49,685 nucleotides of DNA from Devosia geojensis (GTDB taxonomy: Bacteria; Pseudomonadota; Alphaproteobacteria; Rhizobiales; Devosiaceae). The translations under genes and the position numbers were made by a program. Where the stretch lies: NCBI RefSeq assembly GCF_000969415.1, contig NZ_JZEX01000107.1, forward strand, positions 1 through 49,685, in the 5' to 3' direction. Shown piece after piece: positions 31,933 through 40,205 of the stretch (its first letter is position 1; every line of letters begins with the position of its first letter). Below the pieces are notes generated by a model, which made no database searches, had not been told where the DNA came from, and saw nothing but the letters and a program-made list of their open reading frames with translations.

Positions 31933-33852
31933 ATGAGGAGAATAGTTGCGAGGGTCGCGGGGAGCACCCTGGCTCTGGCGGGTGTGCTCGCATTCCCGTT
32001 GGCTGCCTCGGCCTACCAGGAGGCCCCGATGCTGGCCGAGCAGGTGGCCGCGGGCGCGTTGCCACCCGTGGACGAGCGCTTGCCGGCCGAGCCGCTGGTG
32101 CTTGAGCCACGCGAGGCGGTCGGCACCTATGGCGGCGAGCTGACTTTCGGCATCAAGGGCATGGCGGACTGGGTGCTGCTGCAGCGCACCATGGGCTACG
32201 AGCCGCTGGTGACCTGGAACCCGGAGTGGGACGAGATCGTACCCAACATCGCCAAGGCGTTCCATGTCAACGAAGACGCGACCGAGTTCGTCTTCGAATT
32301 GCGCGAGGGGATGAAGTGGTCCGACGGGCACCCGTTCACCGCCGATGACATCGTCTTCTGGTTCGAGGACATCCTGCTTGATCCGGATGTGTCGCCGGGC
32401 ATTCCAACCGGCATGAGGGCCGGCGGCGAACCGCCGGTGCTGACCAAGGTCGACGATCTGACCGTCAAGTTCGAGTTCGAGGAATCGAACGGCCTTTTCC
32501 TGCAATACGTCGCGTATGCGCGGGGCGGCTTCGAGATGACGAGCTTTCCGAAGCACTATTTCGAGCAGTTCCACCTCAAATACAACGAGAACGCGGACGA
32601 GCTGGCCAAGGAGCTGGGCTTCTCCAACTGGCTGGATATGTTCCAGGACCGCTCCGGCGACTACATGGCGCCCTGGCGGTTCCGCGGAGACGTGCCGGTC
32701 CTGCTGCCCTGGATGCTGCAGACCGGTCTGGAAACCCTGGCGAGCAGCCAGCAGGTCGTTGCCGTTCGCAACCCCTACTACTTCAAGGTCGATCCCGAGG
32801 GAAACCAGCTGCCCTATATCGACCGGGCGGTCTATGCGTCCGTGCAGGACGACGAGGTGCTGCTGCTCAAGGCCCTCAACGGCGAGATCGACTTCCAGGA
32901 CCGCAACATCGGCATCGATGCCAACAGGGCGGTGCTCTACGACGGCCAGGAGGCCGGCGGATACAGGTTCTACGAGGTGGCCCTGTCCGACATGAACACC
33001 GGTATCATCTCGATCAACCAGACCATTCCGGACGATCGCAAGCGCGAGATCTTCACCAACAAGGATTTCCGCATCGCCCTGTCGCATGCGATCAACCGCC
33101 AGGAGATCATCGACATCGTCCACCAGGGGGTCGGCGAGCCCTGGCAGGCGGCTCCGCGCCCCGATACCCCGCTCTACAGCGAGCGGCTGGCCAAGCAGTA
33201 CACCGAGTACGACCCCGACCTCGCCAACCGGATGCTCGACGCCATCCTGCCGGACCGCGGCGCCAACGGCATGCGCACCTATTCGGACGGCACCCCCTTC
33301 ACCTTCGTGCTGGAGGCTTCCGACGCGCATGGCCTGCGGTTCCCGGACGCGGCGGAACTCGTGGTCCGGTACTGGCAGGAGGTGGGGATCGACGCGCAGG
33401 TGCGCGTCATGGATCGGGCCCTTCTCGACCAGCGCCGCATCGCCAACGTCCAGGACGCGATGATCTGGCGCGGGTTTGGCGGCTCGCTCGACGCCATCGT
33501 CGACACACGCTGGTACGTGCCCGTCACCGGGAACTCCAATTTCGGCATCCCCTGGACGCAGTGGGCCGAGGGCGAGGCCGGAGGCATCGAGCCGCCGCAA
33601 TCGGTCAAGGACCATATGGCGATGTACCGGGAAGTCGCCCTGACCCCGACCCTCGAAGGCCAGATCGAAAAGTACGGCGAACTGCTGGAGGTATCGGCCG
33701 ACCAGTTCTACGTCTTCGGCATCAGCCTGCGCGGACCGGGCTTCGGGATCGTCAAGACCGATCTCGGCAACGCTCCGCAAGTGGTGCCGGCCGGCGGCGA
33801 TATCCTCGATCCTGCCCATTCCAGGCTCGAGCAATTGTTCTGGAAGAACTGA
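31933..33852 (+). CDS. ABC transporter solute-binding protein (SBP_bac_5)
   Basis: A 639-residue periplasmic binding protein of solute-binding family 5. Signal peptide residues ~1-27, cut near ASA|YQEAP. It has LREGMKWSDGHPFTADDIVFWFEDIL, the family's sub-motif for the hinge domain, KDFRIALSHAINRQEIID, and the C-terminal RWYVPVTGNSNFGIPWTQW. The length (over 600) is that of the alpha-galactoside (AgpA-like) and oligosaccharide branch, longer than peptide binders. GGAGGAGGACTT precedes the ATG. It is 88 bases after the ADP-ribosylglycohydrolase gene. Confidence 0.9.
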   Translation: MRRIVARVAGSTLALAGVLAFPLAASAYQEAPMLAEQVAAGALPPVDERLPAEPLVLEPREAVGTYGGELTFGIKGMADWVLLQRTMGYEPLVTWNPEWDEIVPNIAKAFHVNEDATEFVFELREGMKWSDGHPFTADDIVFWFEDILLDPDVSPGIPTGMRAGGEPPVLTKVDDLTVKFEFEESNGLFLQYVAYARGGFEMTSFPKHYFEQFHLKYNENADELAKELGFSNWLDMFQDRSGDYMAPWRFRGDVPVLLPWMLQTGLETLASSQQVVAVRNPYYFKVDPEGNQLPYIDRAVYASVQDDEVLLLKALNGEIDFQDRNIGIDANRAVLYDGQEAGGYRFYEVALSDMNTGIISINQTIPDDRKREIFTNKDFRIALSHAINRQEIIDIVHQGVGEPWQAAPRPDTPLYSERLAKQYTEYDPDLANRMLDAILPDRGANGMRTYSDGTPFTFVLEASDAHGLRFPDAAELVVRYWQEVGIDAQVRVMDRALLDQRRIANVQDAMIWRGFGGSLDAIVDTRWYVPVTGNSNFGIPWTQWAEGEAGGIEPPQSVKDHMAMYREVALTPTLEGQIEKYGELLEVSADQFYVFGISLRGPGFGIVKTDLGNAPQVVPAGGDILDPAHSRLEQLFWKN

Positions 33853-33866
33853 TCTCGCCGACGAAC

Positions 33867-33901
33867 CTGCAGCAGCCGCCCCGTCAAGGTGGCTGCTGCA
33901 G
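33867..33901 (+). other. Intercistronic hairpin between SBP and permease
   Basis: CTGCAGCAGCC pairs with GGCTGCTGCAG around a 13-base loop. There is no T-run. Such hairpins often stabilise the upstream mRNA and lower downstream expression, giving more binding protein than permease. Confidence 0.55.
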
Positions 33902-33919
33902 GCCAAGACGCCGCCAGCG

Positions 33920-33949
33920 CGGTGTCCACTTTTCCTGAAAACGCCCTGG
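33920..33949. repeat. RIME-like repeat, partial copy 4
   Basis: Only GGTGTCCACTTTTCC and GAAAACGCCCTGG remain of the element. It lies inside the SBP-permease gap. Confidence 0.6.
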
Positions 33950-33961
33950 GCGAGGTGGAAA

Positions 33962-34948
33962 ATGGTTGCCTATCTCATTCGCCGGATCCTGCTGATGATC
34001 CCGACGATCTTTGCCATCTCGCTCGTGGCGTTCCTCATCATCCAACTGCCTCCCGGCGATTTCCTCGATGGCATGGTTTCCGCCATGGAGGCGGACGGAA
34101 ACCCGATGCGGGCCGAGATGATCGCCGCGCTTCGCGAGCGCTACGGCCTCGACCAGCCCGTCTTCGTGCAGTACTGGCAGTGGATCACCGGCATCGTGCT
34201 GCGCGGCGATTTCGGCATGTCGTTCGAATGGCGGCAACCGGTGCAAGACCTGATCTGGGAGCGTACGGGCCTCACCTTCCTACTGTCGCTGCTGACGCTG
34301 GTGTTCGTGTGGATCGTCTCGTTCCCCATCGGCGTCTATTCGGCCGTTCGCCGCTATTCGGTCGGCGACTACGTCGCGACCTTCCTCGGCTTCATCGGGC
34401 TGGCCATCCCGAACTTCCTGCTGGCCCTGGTGTTGCTTTTCGGCGCCTACAAGATCTTCGGGGTCAACCTGGCGGGGCTGTTCTCGCGCGAGTACGAGAA
34501 CGCGCCGTGGTCCATGGGCAAGGTCCTCGACCTGATGGCGCATCTGTGGCTGCCGCTGATCGTTCTCGGCTCGTCGGGCATCGCGTCCCTCTTTCGCATC
34601 ATGCGGGCAAACCTGCTTGACGAGCTCTACAAGCCCTATGTGGTCACGGCGCGGGCCAAGGGGCTGCCCGAGTGGAAGCTGATCCTCAAATATCCGGTGC
34701 GCGTCGCGCTCAACCCGTTCGTGAGCACGGTCGGCTGGGTGCTGCCCGACCTGGTGTCGGGCGCGGTGATCACCGCCGTCGTCCTCAACCTGCCGCTGAC
34801 CGGCCCCATGCTGCTGCGGGCGCTGCAATCGCAGGACATGTACCTGGCCGGCTCCTTCATCCTGGTGCTCGGCGTATTGACGGTCATCGGAACACTGATC
34901 TCGGATATCCTGCTGGCCATGCTCGATCCGCGCATCCGCTACCGGTGA
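33962..34948 (+). CDS. Dpp/Opp-type ABC transporter permease (DppB/OppB)
   Basis: A 328-residue inner-membrane permease with six helices. The N-terminus MVAYLIRRILLMIPTIFAISL is the usual OppB start. The core FVWIVSFPIGVYSAVRRYSVGDYV and the cytoplasmic coupling loop RAKGLPEWKLILKYPVRVALNPF follow, then the end motif SDILLAMLDPRIRYR. GAGGTGG precedes the ATG. It is transcribed with the SBP on the plus strand, away from its partner permease and ATPases. Confidence 0.92.
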   Translation: MVAYLIRRILLMIPTIFAISLVAFLIIQLPPGDFLDGMVSAMEADGNPMRAEMIAALRERYGLDQPVFVQYWQWITGIVLRGDFGMSFEWRQPVQDLIWERTGLTFLLSLLTLVFVWIVSFPIGVYSAVRRYSVGDYVATFLGFIGLAIPNFLLALVLLFGAYKIFGVNLAGLFSREYENAPWSMGKVLDLMAHLWLPLIVLGSSGIASLFRIMRANLLDELYKPYVVTARAKGLPEWKLILKYPVRVALNPFVSTVGWVLPDLVSGAVITAVVLNLPLTGPMLLRALQSQDMYLAGSFILVLGVLTVIGTLISDILLAMLDPRIRYR

Positions 34949-35488
34949 CGCGGACATAAGCCGATGCTGCGACCTGGGGTCATCGCCGTCGAGTTCACCG
35001 GGGGCCACCGACATCGCCGGTTTCCTCATGGCCGGGGGCTGCGCACCATCCGGTTGAACGGGCCGCCGCGGCAGGACATCGAGGTCGATGCCGACGCGGG
35101 TCGTCGTCAGCCTGAAATCGAGGTCGAGTCCCGTTCATGGGGACACATGACCCGGCAGGCGAACGCGCCGGCGGCTCATTCCGGCCCTGTCCGGACGCGA
35201 CTGTTCGCTGACCGGGTGACGCGGCGCAACGCCGTCTGTTTCCTGCGTTTTGTTTGTCTATAGATTTTGTGGAGATAATTGTCACCTGCGCGCGGCAGGG
35301 AGGAAAACTGTGCTCGCTGCCGGGCTCAACGGCCTTCGCTGGCTTCTCTAGGCTGAGGCGAACGGGTGCGGACACCCGTCTTCATGCCGGAAGTACGTCA
35401 TGGCAGTCATCACCCCCGCTGTCGCCGCATGCGCGGGCCGGTTCCGATGAAGGCCGCAATCCAGACAGACGAAAAGCGAGGGCCTTGC
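34949..35488. other. 540-base gap, no gene recognised
   Basis: Only a short ACGGGTG-CGGA-CACCCGT hairpin at 35362-35379 and an AT-richer stretch (35249-35285, TTTGTTTGTCTATAGATTTTG) stand out. No protein frame, RNA gene or promoter could be supported. The stretch may hold the control region of the following monooxygenase. Confidence 0.5.
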
Positions 35489-36571
35489 ATGAGCAGCACG
35501 TCCGAATTCCTTTGGTACATCCCCAACCAGGTCAAAGCCGGACATCGCGGGGAACCGGCCGCCGAGAACCACAACAGCCTCGCGACGCTGACGGGCCAGG
35601 CAAAGGCGCTGGAGGAGCATGGCTGGAAAGGGGCGCTCATCGGCACCGGTTGGGGGCGGCCCGATACCTTCACCGTCGCGGCGGCGCTGGCCGCGCAGAC
35701 CACGACTTTCGAGCCGCTGATCGCGATCCGTCCGGGCTATTGGCGGCCGGCGAACTTCGCCTCGGCCGCGGCAACGCTCGACCACCTGACCGGCGGGCGC
35801 GTGCGCATCAACATCGTGTCGGGCAAGGACAATCTCGCCGCCTATGGCGACAGCGAGGGCGACCAGGCCCACCGCTATGCGCGCACGAGGGAGTTCATGC
35901 GGCTGGTGCGCCGGCTATGGACCGAGGAGAACGTCTCGTTTGCCGGCGAGCACTTCGTGGTCACCGAATCGAGCGTGGTGCCGCGCCTTGCGGCTCGCCC
36001 TGGCCGCCGCCATCCGCGGCTCTATTTCGGCGGCGCCTCGGAGGCGGCCGAGCGGGTTGCCGCGACCGAAGCCGATGTCCAGCTTTTCTGGGGGGAGCCG
36101 CTCGATGGCGTCGCGGAGCGGATCGAGCGGCTGAAGGCGCTGAGCAGGACCCTCGACCGCGACCTGCCGCCGCTCGAGTTCGGGCTGCGGATCACCACCT
36201 TCGTCCGCGACACCACGCAAGAGGCCTGGGCTGACGCCGAGGCGAAGGTCGCCGAGATGGCCAGGAGCAGCGGCACCGGCTGGCATGATCACCACCGGGC
36301 GAACGCGGTCGGCCAGCAGCGGCTGCTCGACCTGCACGCGCGCGGCGAAGTGCTCGACGACAACCTCTATACCACGCCCGGCAAGTTCGGCGGAGGCGGC
36401 GCCGGCACGACCTGGCTGGTCGGCTCGGCGGCGGACGTCGCCCGCTCGCTGCGCAAATACGCCGATCTCGGCATCACGCACTTCGTGCTCTCCGACACGC
36501 CGTATCTCTCCGAGATCAAGCGCCAGGGAAGCCAGCTGCTGCCGTTGCTGAGGGATCGATTGGCGGCTTAG
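35489..36571 (+). CDS. LLM-class flavin monooxygenase, SsuD-like
   Basis: A 360-residue two-component flavin monooxygenase of the luciferase-like family, SsuD branch. It has LATLTGQAKALEEHGWKGALIGTGW, the FMN-site-like RPGYWRPANFASAAATLDHLTGGRVRINIVSGKD, EFMRLVRRLWTEENVSFAGEHF, and the C-terminal VGSAADVARSLRKYADLGITHFVLSD. SsuD-type enzymes release sulfite from alkanesulfonates using reduced FMN from SsuE; no SsuE is nearby. GAGGG lies seven bases before the ATG at 35489. The substrate is unknown and its link to the ABC island is only by position. Confidence 0.88.
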   Translation: MSSTSEFLWYIPNQVKAGHRGEPAAENHNSLATLTGQAKALEEHGWKGALIGTGWGRPDTFTVAAALAAQTTTFEPLIAIRPGYWRPANFASAAATLDHLTGGRVRINIVSGKDNLAAYGDSEGDQAHRYARTREFMRLVRRLWTEENVSFAGEHFVVTESSVVPRLAARPGRRHPRLYFGGASEAAERVAATEADVQLFWGEPLDGVAERIERLKALSRTLDRDLPPLEFGLRITTFVRDTTQEAWADAEAKVAEMARSSGTGWHDHHRANAVGQQRLLDLHARGEVLDDNLYTTPGKFGGGGAGTTWLVGSAADVARSLRKYADLGITHFVLSDTPYLSEIKRQGSQLLPLLRDRLAA

Positions 36572-36652
36572 ACCCAGACCGGAGTTTGCTCGTTTTTGTG
36601 CGGCTCGCGTGCGTCGCGCCGCAACGAAGACAGGTCAAGGCATTGAAAACAA

Positions 36653-36727
36653 TGGTGGGTGCGACAGGGATTGAACCTGTGACCCCTGCCGTGTGAAGGC
36701 AGTGCTCTCCCGCTGAGCTACGCACCC
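36653..36727 (-). tRNA. tRNA-Val (CAC)
   Basis: Folds into a complete cloverleaf of 75 bases with a genome-encoded CCA. The acceptor stem is GGGTGCG/CGCACCC, the anticodon loop TTCACAC (CAC, reading GTG valine codons), and the T-loop TTCAATC. Confidence 0.95.
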
Positions 36728-36823
36728 GACGCCGAAAGGGCGCGGTTTGGTGATCCCGTGGCTGGCCGGTCGGCCGGGTCACCTGTGGCGCGGCCGAGGC
36801 GGCCGGGCCTATGGAAGAGAGAA

Positions 36824-36898
<75 letters not shown>

Positions 36899-37002
36899 AT
36901 CTCTCGGGCGGAGCGGCTCGCGCCGTTCCGGTGGCGGGGATAGACCATAAAATCCATCGCCTGGTCAAGAGGCGACAAGCGCAAATGAACAGAAGCGAGC
37001 GA

Positions 37003-37362
37003 TCAGGCCGCCAGCAGCCGCTCGACCTCGCTGACGAGATCGCGCAGGTGGAAGGGTTTGGAAAGGACCGAGGCGTCGCGCGGGGCGTCGCTGTCGGGGT
37101 TGAGGGCGACGGCGGCAAAGCCGGTGATGAACATGACCTTGAGGTCCGGATCGAGCTCGGTGGCGCGCCGGGCAAGCTCGATGCCGTCCATCTCGGGCAT
37201 GACGATGTCGCTGAGGAGCAGCGAGAACGGCTCCTCACGCAGCCGCTCATAGGCGGAAAGGCCATTGTCGAAGGAGACGACCTCGTAGCCGGCGTTCTTC
37301 AACGCGCGCGTCAGGAACTGGCGCATGTCGTTGTCGTCTTCCGCGAGCAGGATCCGCTTCAT
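37003..37362 (-). CDS. cpdR: CpdR-type single-domain response regulator
   Basis: A 119-residue receiver-only response regulator nearly identical in pattern to CpdR. It has the acidic pocket LLAEDDND, phosphoacceptor Asp52 in LLLSDIVMPEMDG, FITGFAAVALNPDSDAP and the Lys of SKPFHLRDLV. Unphosphorylated CpdR takes the ClpXP protease to the cell pole and so promotes removal of CtrA and other cell-cycle regulators. The start is the ATG at 37360-37362, with AAGGTGTAGGA upstream. Three GANTC sites (37398, 37416, 37500) lie in the divergent promoter region, so methylation by CcrM may time it. Confidence 0.93.
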   Translation of the reverse strand: MKRILLAEDDNDMRQFLTRALKNAGYEVVSFDNGLSAYERLREEPFSLLLSDIVMPEMDGIELARRATELDPDLKVMFITGFAAVALNPDSDAPRDASVLSKPFHLRDLVSEVERLLAA

Positions 37363-37589
37363 TCCTACACCTTCTTGGGTCGGCACCTTCATGCCCCGAT
37401 TCGGGCTTCGTCTTTGAATCGCATTTTATCGGGCGATGTTTAAGCGAGTTTTGCTGCGAGGCAAACGGGCAAGGCAAGAACGTCCTCGCAAATTCGCGAG
37501 ATTCTGGACAAGGCCCGGAAAGGCGGGCAATCTCATGTCAAAGAGGCCCGATCTGCGTTTGTGCGCCAAGGGCGGAAGCTGGAGGAAAA

Positions 37590-38477
37590 GTGCGGTCGGA
37601 CTATGCCGACAGACCCGCTTTCGAGACCATCCGACCACGCCGGCTGGTTGCTCCCGTCGTCTTCAATTCCGCCCACTCCGGCCGCGTCTATCCCGAGCGG
37701 TTCCTTGCCATGACGCGGCTCGACCACCTGTCGATTCGCCAGTCCGAGGATGCGTGGGTGGATGAACTGTTCATGCGCGCCCCGCACCTCGGGGCGCCGT
37801 TGCTGCGGGCCCATTTCCCGCGCGCCTATCTCGACGCCAACCGCGAGCCGTGGGAGCTCGACCCGGAAATGTTCGCCGAGCCGCTCTCGGACCGGTTCAA
37901 CACCACCTCGCCGCGGGTCGCCGCCGGGCTCGGCACGATCGCGCGGGTGGTGGCCGAGAACAAGCCGATCTACCGCGACCGGCTGACGCTTGAGGATGCG
38001 CGCATGCGTGTCGAAGGCATCTACCACCCCTATCACCAGGCGCTGCAGAAGTTGCTCGGCGACGCGATGAACATGTTCGGCGTGGCGCTGCTCATCGATT
38101 GCCATTCCATGCCGCGCATCTCGCGCAGCGGCGACCGTCCATCGCCGGACGTGGTGCTGGGCGACCGCTACGGTACGACCTGCGCGCCGGCCATCGTCGA
38201 CCTCGTCGAGACGGTGTTCGTCGCCGCAGGCCTTCGGGTCGCGCGCAACCGCCCCTATGCCGGCGGGTTCGCCACCCGCACCTATGGGCGTCCGCAGCAT
38301 GGCGTGCATGCCCTGCAGATCGAGATCAGCCGGCACCTCTACATGAGCGAGGTGACGCTGACCAAGACGGCCGGGTTCGAGCCGATGCGGGCGCTACTCG
38401 AGAAGCTGATCCTGGCGCTGATCGGGTTCGATCTTCTGGCGCTCGCCGGCGTGCCGACGGCCAAGGCGGCCGAATAG
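37590..38477 (+). CDS. N-formylglutamate amidohydrolase-family protein
   Basis: A 295-residue zinc hydrolase of the N-formylglutamate amidohydrolase (HutG-like) family. It has VVFNSAHSGRVYPERFL, then RAPHLGAPLLRAHFPRAYLDANREPWELD, then IDCHSMP, then the C-terminal QIEISRHLYM. The His/Glu set suits metal-dependent amide hydrolysis. It starts at GTG 37590 with GGAGG upstream and is divergent from cpdR, a common arrangement in Rhizobiales. No hut genes are present, so histidine breakdown is not indicated; the family also hydrolyses other N-acyl amino acids. Confidence 0.88.
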   Translation: MRSDYADRPAFETIRPRRLVAPVVFNSAHSGRVYPERFLAMTRLDHLSIRQSEDAWVDELFMRAPHLGAPLLRAHFPRAYLDANREPWELDPEMFAEPLSDRFNTTSPRVAAGLGTIARVVAENKPIYRDRLTLEDARMRVEGIYHPYHQALQKLLGDAMNMFGVALLIDCHSMPRISRSGDRPSPDVVLGDRYGTTCAPAIVDLVETVFVAAGLRVARNRPYAGGFATRTYGRPQHGVHALQIEISRHLYMSEVTLTKTAGFEPMRALLEKLILALIGFDLLALAGVPTAKAAE

Positions 38478-38542
38478 CTTTCCTTACCGCAAGCAGAAGT
38501 GCGCCTTAGAAAGGCGATGGTCGTTGCGTAGTCGTTTGCGGG

Positions 38543-38569
38543 AAAAACGGGCCGCCAAAGAGGCGGCCC
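38543..38569 (-). terminator. Rho-independent terminator, orphan, minus strand
   Basis: On the minus strand GGGCCGCC, TCTTT loop, GGCGGCCC, then GTTTTTCCC. The stem is perfect. The T-run is only on the minus strand, while the flanking genes are both on the plus strand. Confidence 0.8.
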
Positions 38570-38640
38570 AAGTCAAGGGAGGAAACGATCACGGCTCACT
38601 GGTGGCCGGAACAGGACCGGCGTGAAGTAAAGCCGCTCAC
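38543..38640 (-). ncRNA. Candidate small RNA upstream of the HisN-like gene
   Basis: Minus-strand sequence ending at the orphan terminator. It folds into a long stem (CGGC..TCAC with GTGA..GCCG) capped by GCCGG/CCGGC, then a single-stranded CCTCCC (38582-38577) just before the terminator, a layout like anti-Shine-Dalgarno small RNAs such as the alpha-r14/CcsR type. Promoter and 5' end are not identified. No gene is seen in 38478-38811. Confidence 0.45.
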
Positions 38641-38811
38641 CCATCATGCATCTTCTTAGTGAACTGATTTGTTAACGCGGGCAAGTTTTCTGGCGCTGCT
38701 TTGCACATAAATCTTGTGCTGTTGCAAAAATGAATCAGGGTCATTGACGGCGCGGCTCCGGCGGAGGCAAATACTGCGCCCTTGCTTTGAAAGAAAACCC
38801 AAGCGAATCCG

Positions 38812-39633
38812 ATGATTAACTCCCTGTCGACCCAGGCGGCGCGGCGCATCGACCTCGACGCCGTCGAGACGGTTCTGCACGAGGCGGCGGAAGCTGCGGC
38901 GGCCGTGACGCTCAAGCTTTTCCGCACGCCCCTCGCCGTCGAGAACAAGTGGCAGGTAGGATTCGATCCCGTCACCGAAGCGGACAAGGAGGCGGAAGTC
39001 GCCGTCCGGCAGATCATCGAGGCGCGTTTCCCCGACCACGGCATCATCGGGGAGGAGTGGGCGCAGAAGGACGCGGCAAGCCCCTTCACCTGGATCATCG
39101 ATCCGATCGACGGCACGCGCGCCTTCATCTCGGGCGTGCCGGTCTGGGGCACGCTCATCGGACTGATGCATGAGGGGCGGGCTCTCGCGGGGCTGATGGC
39201 GCAGCCTTTCACCGGCGAGACGTTCTGGAGCCTGCCGGGCAAGGCGCGATACCGGCGGGGCGGCGACGTGGCGCCGCTCGGGACCAGCAAGGTCACCGAG
39301 CTCGCCCATGCCAAGCTGACGACGACGAGCCCCGATCTCTTTCGCGGCGCCGACCGGGAGGTGCCGTGGCAGGCGATCGCCCCGCGCGTGCTGCAGGTGC
39401 GCTACGGGCTCGATTGCTACGGCTACTGCCTGATGGCCATGGGGCAGATCGACCTGGTGGTCGAGGCGGGGCTCAAGGATGTCGACATCGCCCCCCTGAT
39501 CCCGATCATCGAGAATGCCGGCGGCATCATCACCACCTGGGACGGCGGGCCGGCGGAAGCGGGCGGCAATTGCGTCGCGGCCGCGACGCCCGAACTGCAT
39601 GCGGCGGCGCTCGCGGTGCTGCAGGGCCGATAG
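38812..39633 (+). CDS. hisN: Histidinol-phosphatase, inositol-monophosphatase-like (HisN)
   Basis: A 273-residue Mg-dependent phosphatase of the IMPase fold. It has DPVTEADKEAEVAVRQII, GIIGEEW, IDPIDGTRAFISG and DVDIAPLIPIIENAGGIITTWDG, all the metal and substrate motifs. The VGxDPVTEADKEAE pattern and the RAFISGVPVWGTLIGLM segment suit the HisN-type histidinol-phosphatase rather than SuhB. HisN removes phosphate from L-histidinol phosphate in histidine synthesis. The ATG at 38812 has a poor ribosome site. Not linked to other his genes here. Confidence 0.85.
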   Translation: MINSLSTQAARRIDLDAVETVLHEAAEAAAAVTLKLFRTPLAVENKWQVGFDPVTEADKEAEVAVRQIIEARFPDHGIIGEEWAQKDAASPFTWIIDPIDGTRAFISGVPVWGTLIGLMHEGRALAGLMAQPFTGETFWSLPGKARYRRGGDVAPLGTSKVTELAHAKLTTTSPDLFRGADREVPWQAIAPRVLQVRYGLDCYGYCLMAMGQIDLVVEAGLKDVDIAPLIPIIENAGGIITTWDGGPAEAGGNCVAAATPELHAAALAVLQGR

Positions 39634-39704
39634 GCCCCTCTAGGGGAACCATCGCGGCCGTTCCGGCATAGGGTGGGCAGAAGCCCAGTCTCGAGAGCGG
39701 TCCG

Positions 39705-40205
39705 GTGGCTTTCGTGCTCGAAGTGCTTGCGGTCCTCGCAACGGCGGTGGTTTTCTCGCCGGCCCTGGCGCATGCGCTGGAATTTCCCGGCAAGCTCCGG
39801 CTCGAACGCGGCGACTATCTCACCGTGCAGCGGATCTACTATCCGGGGTTCACGGCGGTCGGGTTCCTGGAGCCGGTGTCGTCCCTGCTGGTGCTGGCGT
39901 TGCTCTTCGTCCTTCCCGCCGGCGGCGCCGCATTCTGGTGGGCGCTCATCGCGTTCGTCGCGCTCGTTGCCATGCAGGCGATCTATTGGCTCGTCACGCA
40001 TCCGGTCAACCGCGTCTGGCTTAAGGAGCAGCAGCTCTCCGGGGCGGGCGAGAAATTCTTCTCGTCCGGGCGGCAGGAAAAGCTCGAGGCTGGCGGCGAG
40101 GCGTGGACGGGGCTACGCGACCGCTGGGAGTATTCGCATATCGCGCGCGCTGTGCTCACGGGCGTGGCGCTTGTCAGCCTCACGATCGTGGCGGCGATTC
40201 CCTAA
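39705..40205 (+). CDS. DUF1772-type membrane protein
   Basis: A 166-residue membrane protein with four helices (residues ~1-22, 50-70, 80-100 and 143-165) and a cytoplasmic loop (NRVWLKEQQLSGAGEKFF) as in the DUF1772 family (anthrone oxygenase-like). It starts at GTG 39705, with GAGAG eight to twelve bases upstream. It converges on the lysophospholipase gene with a 4-base overlap of stops. Reaction unknown in bacteria. Confidence 0.75.
   Translation: MAFVLEVLAVLATAVVFSPALAHALEFPGKLRLERGDYLTVQRIYYPGFTAVGFLEPVSSLLVLALLFVLPAGGAAFWWALIAFVALVAMQAIYWLVTHPVNRVWLKEQQLSGAGEKFFSSGRQEKLEAGGEAWTGLRDRWEYSHIARAVLTGVALVSLTIVAAIP

Noticed and set aside
31789..33906. 705-residue minus-strand frame opposite the solute-binding protein
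   Set aside because: Same mirror-frame effect; the plus strand has a signal peptide and a clear SBP family pattern.
34949..35488. SAM or FMN riboswitch before the flavin monooxygenase
   Set aside because: I looked for SAM-II and FMN consensus segments and saw none; only one 7-pair hairpin is present.
38570..38640. Short plus-strand peptide after GGGAGGAAACGATC
   Set aside because: The base position for ATG reads ACG and the frame gives only about 22 codons. The minus-strand terminator makes an RNA on the other strand more likely.
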